From: Chryseobacterium senegalense
Lineage (GTDB): Bacteria; Bacteroidota; Bacteroidia; Flavobacteriales; Weeksellaceae
DNA length: 64,000 nt
NCBI GenBank assembly: GCA_001403755.1
Contig: CYUH01000015.1
Location: 164,589-228,588, forward strand
Reading direction: 5' to 3'
Shown here: piece after piece, positions 62,194 through 64,000 of the stretch
How the letters are laid out: each line of letters starts with the position of its first letter
Numbering within the stretch: position 1 is the first letter of the stretch
Made by a program: the position numbers and the translations under genes
The notes under the pieces: generated by a model
The model's input: only the letters and a program-made list of their open reading frames with translations
Database searches by the model: none
What the model was told of the DNA's origin: nothing

Positions 62194-62586
62194 TCAAATC
62201 CTGAACCTCCTATTCTCCTTCTTTTCGGATATCTGTTTTTTCGCGGTAATGCGTTTTTCTATTTGCCTTTTCGATGGTTTTGTGGCCTTTCGCGGTTTCG
62301 GTTTATAAAGTGATTTCTCCACCAGCTCCAAAATCTTGTCGGTCGCTATCTTTTTATTTTGAAGTTGGGTACGACTTTCCGAAACGGTAAGCTGAAGAAT
62401 TCCATCCAGATTGATTCGGTTTTTGAGCTTTTCCGAAATCAATTCAATTTCTTCGCTGCTAAAAAATTCGGTATCGGCAACTTTCCATTGCACCGTCACC
62501 GCGGTTTCAACTTTATTCACGTTTTGGCCGCCTGCGCCGCTGCTGCGAGAAGTTTTGTAGGTTAGCTCTTTCGTGAAATTTCTCAT
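62194..62586 (-). CDS. arfB: Alternative ribosome-rescue factor ArfB
   Basis: 130 residues with the release-factor catalytic motif GGQ (19-21, SRSSGAGGQNVNKV), which hydrolyses peptidyl-tRNA on stalled ribosomes, and a basic C-terminal tail (KPRKATKPSKRQIEKR) that enters the mRNA channel. It lacks stop-codon recognition domains. Probably the last gene of argS-menE-arfB. Confidence 0.94.
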   Translation of the reverse strand: MRNFTKELTYKTSRSSGAGGQNVNKVETAVTVQWKVADTEFFSSEEIELISEKLKNRINLDGILQLTVSESRTQLQNKKIATDKILELVEKSLYKPKPRKATKPSKRQIEKRITAKKQISEKKENRRFRI

Positions 62587-62603
62587 AGTAAAATCAATCA
62601 GTT

Positions 62604-63644
62604 TTAAAACAAATGTAGCAATTCTTTCCTGTTAATCTTTCCATTGGGTAACCTCGGAATTTTTTCAAGATAAATAAGTTGTTTTGGAAGATGATTTTTG
62701 GTAAAAGTTTCGGCAAGTTCTGATAGAATAGGGGAGAGTTGTGATTTCATTTCGTCGCTTTCCTCGCTTTCAATAATCGCAACCAGTTTTTGACCATAAG
62801 TTTCATCTTGTAAACCTAAAAAAACAATTTCATGGGAGAGTTTTTGCTTCATGAAATGTTCCAATTGTTCCGGAAAAATCTTCAACCCGGCGGAATTGAT
62901 GACGTTATCGATTCTTCCTAGAAACTTGAATTGCCTGCTATTTTTTAATTCAACTAAATCGTTCGTTTGAAGAATCTCAGGATTAAGCTTTTGGGCTTTT
63001 ATTTTAAGACATCCTCTATCGTCCAGAGAAATTTCGACGCCTTTCAATAGGGTAAAATATTCATCCTGAGTGGGATAGATTTGTTTTAGAGCAATGTGCG
63101 AAAGGGTTTCGCTCATTCCGTACGTTTCATAAATGATCGTTTCCTCGGAAGTTTTGCTAAGAACTATTTCAATTTTTTGTTTTAATGATTCTGAAACTTG
63201 AGCACCACCGATGATGATTTTTTTTATTAAATGAATTTTATCAAGCGAATTTTCAACCTGAAGAGGCGACATCGCGCAAAAATCAATTTCATGATCGAGG
63301 TTTGCAAGAGGTGTTGATGAAGGGCTTACGATCGTAAGTTTTAATTTTCTTACCACTGAACGGACGATCATCATCTTACCGGAAATATATTCAACAGGAA
63401 GGCAAAGCAAGGCCGAATCTCCTTCTTTTAATCCAAGAAAATCGCAGGTCATCTTTGCTGAACTCTTCATGCGTACCTTTTCAATTTCAAAAACTTTCGG
63501 AATGCCGGTAGAACCGGATGTTTGTACGGAAACCGTGGCAGAATTGGAATGCCAATCCTCCAAAAAAGAAATCACTTTCTCCTCAAATTCGTTTTGGGGA
63601 AAAAGTGATTTTAATGGAATATTTTTAGAAAAATCGAGTTCCAT
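62604..63644 (-). CDS. menE: o-Succinylbenzoate-CoA ligase-like AMP-binding enzyme
   Basis: 346 residues, an adenylate-forming ligase (about 450 is usual) of the MenE type for menaquinone synthesis. Motifs: QTSGSTGIPK (A3, phosphate loop), YETYGMSETLSHIAL, GRIDNVINSAGLKIFPEQLE (A8 hinge), LPNGKINRKEL with the A10 Lys. Short N-terminal domain is typical of Flavobacteriia. No other men gene is seen; its start overlaps the argS stop as TAATG. Confidence 0.9.
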   Translation of the reverse strand: MELDFSKNIPLKSLFPQNEFEEKVISFLEDWHSNSATVSVQTSGSTGIPKVFEIEKVRMKSSAKMTCDFLGLKEGDSALLCLPVEYISGKMMIVRSVVRKLKLTIVSPSSTPLANLDHEIDFCAMSPLQVENSLDKIHLIKKIIIGGAQVSESLKQKIEIVLSKTSEETIIYETYGMSETLSHIALKQIYPTQDEYFTLLKGVEISLDDRGCLKIKAQKLNPEILQTNDLVELKNSRQFKFLGRIDNVINSAGLKIFPEQLEHFMKQKLSHEIVFLGLQDETYGQKLVAIIESEESDEMKSQLSPILSELAETFTKNHLPKQLIYLEKIPRLPNGKINRKELLHLF

Positions 63645-64000
63645 TACATTCTGTCAACTGTTCCGATTCCCAATAGTTCCAGACCTTTGCGAATGGTTTT
63701 TCCGGTAAGGGCGGATAATTGCAGACGGAAGTTTTTCGCGTTTTCGTTTTCTTGGTTGAGTATTGGATTGTTCTGGTAGAACGAGTTATAGGATTTTACC
63801 AACTCATATACGTAATTGGCAACCAATGCCGGCGAAAGGGTTTCCGCTGCTTTGGCAATTACCTCCTTGAAATTGGAAAGATTCATCACCAATTCCTTCT
63901 CCGAATCATTCATTTCATACTCGTCAATGGCTTGTTCCGAGTAATTGGCTTTGTTCAACAATGATTGAATTCTCGCATAAGTGTATTGAATAAAAGGCCC
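63644..64000 (-). CDS. argS: Arginyl-tRNA synthetase, C-terminal end (cut by window edge)
   Basis: The C terminus of ArgS. Seen GPFIQYTYARIQSLL, the signature start of the anticodon-binding helical domain, then ALVANYVYELVKSYNSFYQ and a terminal GKTIRKGLELLGIGTVDRM, matching the conserved R-x-x-L-x-x-L-G-I end. The open frame runs to the window edge; an internal TTG at 63961 is not a start. Overlaps menE by one base pair. Confidence 0.95.
   Translation of the reverse strand, partial: GPFIQYTYARIQSLLNKANYSEQAIDEYEMNDSEKELVMNLSNFKEVIAKAAETLSPALVANYVYELVKSYNSFYQNNPILNQENENAKNFRLQLSALTGKTIRKGLELLGIGTVDRM

Noticed and set aside
1..64000. Mobile element, prophage, toxin-antitoxin or CRISPR system
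   Set aside because: No transposase, integrase, phage structural gene, Cas gene or regular repeat-spacer pattern was seen on either strand.

Overview
The window is a chromosomal segment of a low-GC member of the Bacteroidota, class Flavobacteriia, most likely the Chryseobacterium/Kaistella group (Weeksellaceae). This rests on several signs: TAnnTTTG promoter boxes before many genes, a type IX secretion sorting domain, the eukaryote-like form of IleS, bacillithiol genes (bshA, bshB1), and many Bacteroidota-restricted families (DUF6089, DUF3276, DUF2851, DUF4254, DUF4292, DUF1573). Family calls were made by eye; no database was searched. Apart from the tyrosine-kinase tail repeat and short promoter-proximal repeats I see no insertion sequence, prophage, integrase, toxin-antitoxin pair, CRISPR array or plasmid module, so most of the window looks like core genome.

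Layout. 1-4.8 kb (minus): ileS, a DksA-like factor, two tiny proteins and the start of lspA. 4.9-9.1 kb: a LytS-type sensor kinase divergent from topA. 9.5-13.8 kb: a large two-repeat secreted protein and a degenerate arginase-fold protein. 13.85-22 kb (plus): an exopolysaccharide/capsule cluster (GT-C and GT2 glycosyltransferases, EpsG-like polymerase, WecA-like initiating transferase, Wza, Wzc kinase). 22.2-27.6 kb: an outer-membrane biogenesis operon (DUF6089, uppS, bamA, two Skp-like chaperones). 27.6-30.6 kb: thioesterase, rfbD, a secreted protein, bshB1, tRNA-His. 30.6-34.7 kb: DUF3276, ABC exporter, nusB, DUF1573, yajC. 34.7-40.7 kb (minus): a YidE/YbjL-type transporter, DUF2851, bshA and a family 3 glycosidase. 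40.8-49.6 kb: deoD, then the minus-strand runs DUF4292-envC-like-tatA-DUF4254-lipoprotein-ribA and flippase-dut-nucleotidyltransferase. 49.7-55.8 kb (plus): pyrC, a DECR-like reductase, a small cysteine-rich protein, recA, htpG, with tRNA-Gln on the minus strand. 55.8-64 kb (minus): an alkyltransferase-like protein, queA, an S9 peptidase, a deoxyhypusine-synthase-like protein, a GreA/Rnk-type factor, arfB, menE and the end of argS.

How the genes fit together. A large share builds the envelope: undecaprenyl phosphate carrier (uppS), glycan assembly and export (13.9-22 kb plus the distant flippase and rfbD), outer-membrane insertion (bamA, Skp), lipoprotein maturation (lspA), Sec/Tat accessories (yajC, tatA) and cell separation (envC-like). 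Two of the three bacillithiol genes are here but unlinked. I do not see a clearly novel multi-gene defence or mobile system. The most interesting items are a cluster of family members that have lost or changed canonical catalytic residues (arginase-like, ATL, LytM/EnvC, DksA-like, PyrC, DECR-like), a bacterial deoxyhypusine-synthase relative with the key lysine kept, a Gly-Tyr repeat tail on the tyrosine kinase, two genes whose promoter box sits only four bases before the ATG (possible leaderless mRNAs), and a small secreted Cys/His-rich protein in an otherwise empty interval.
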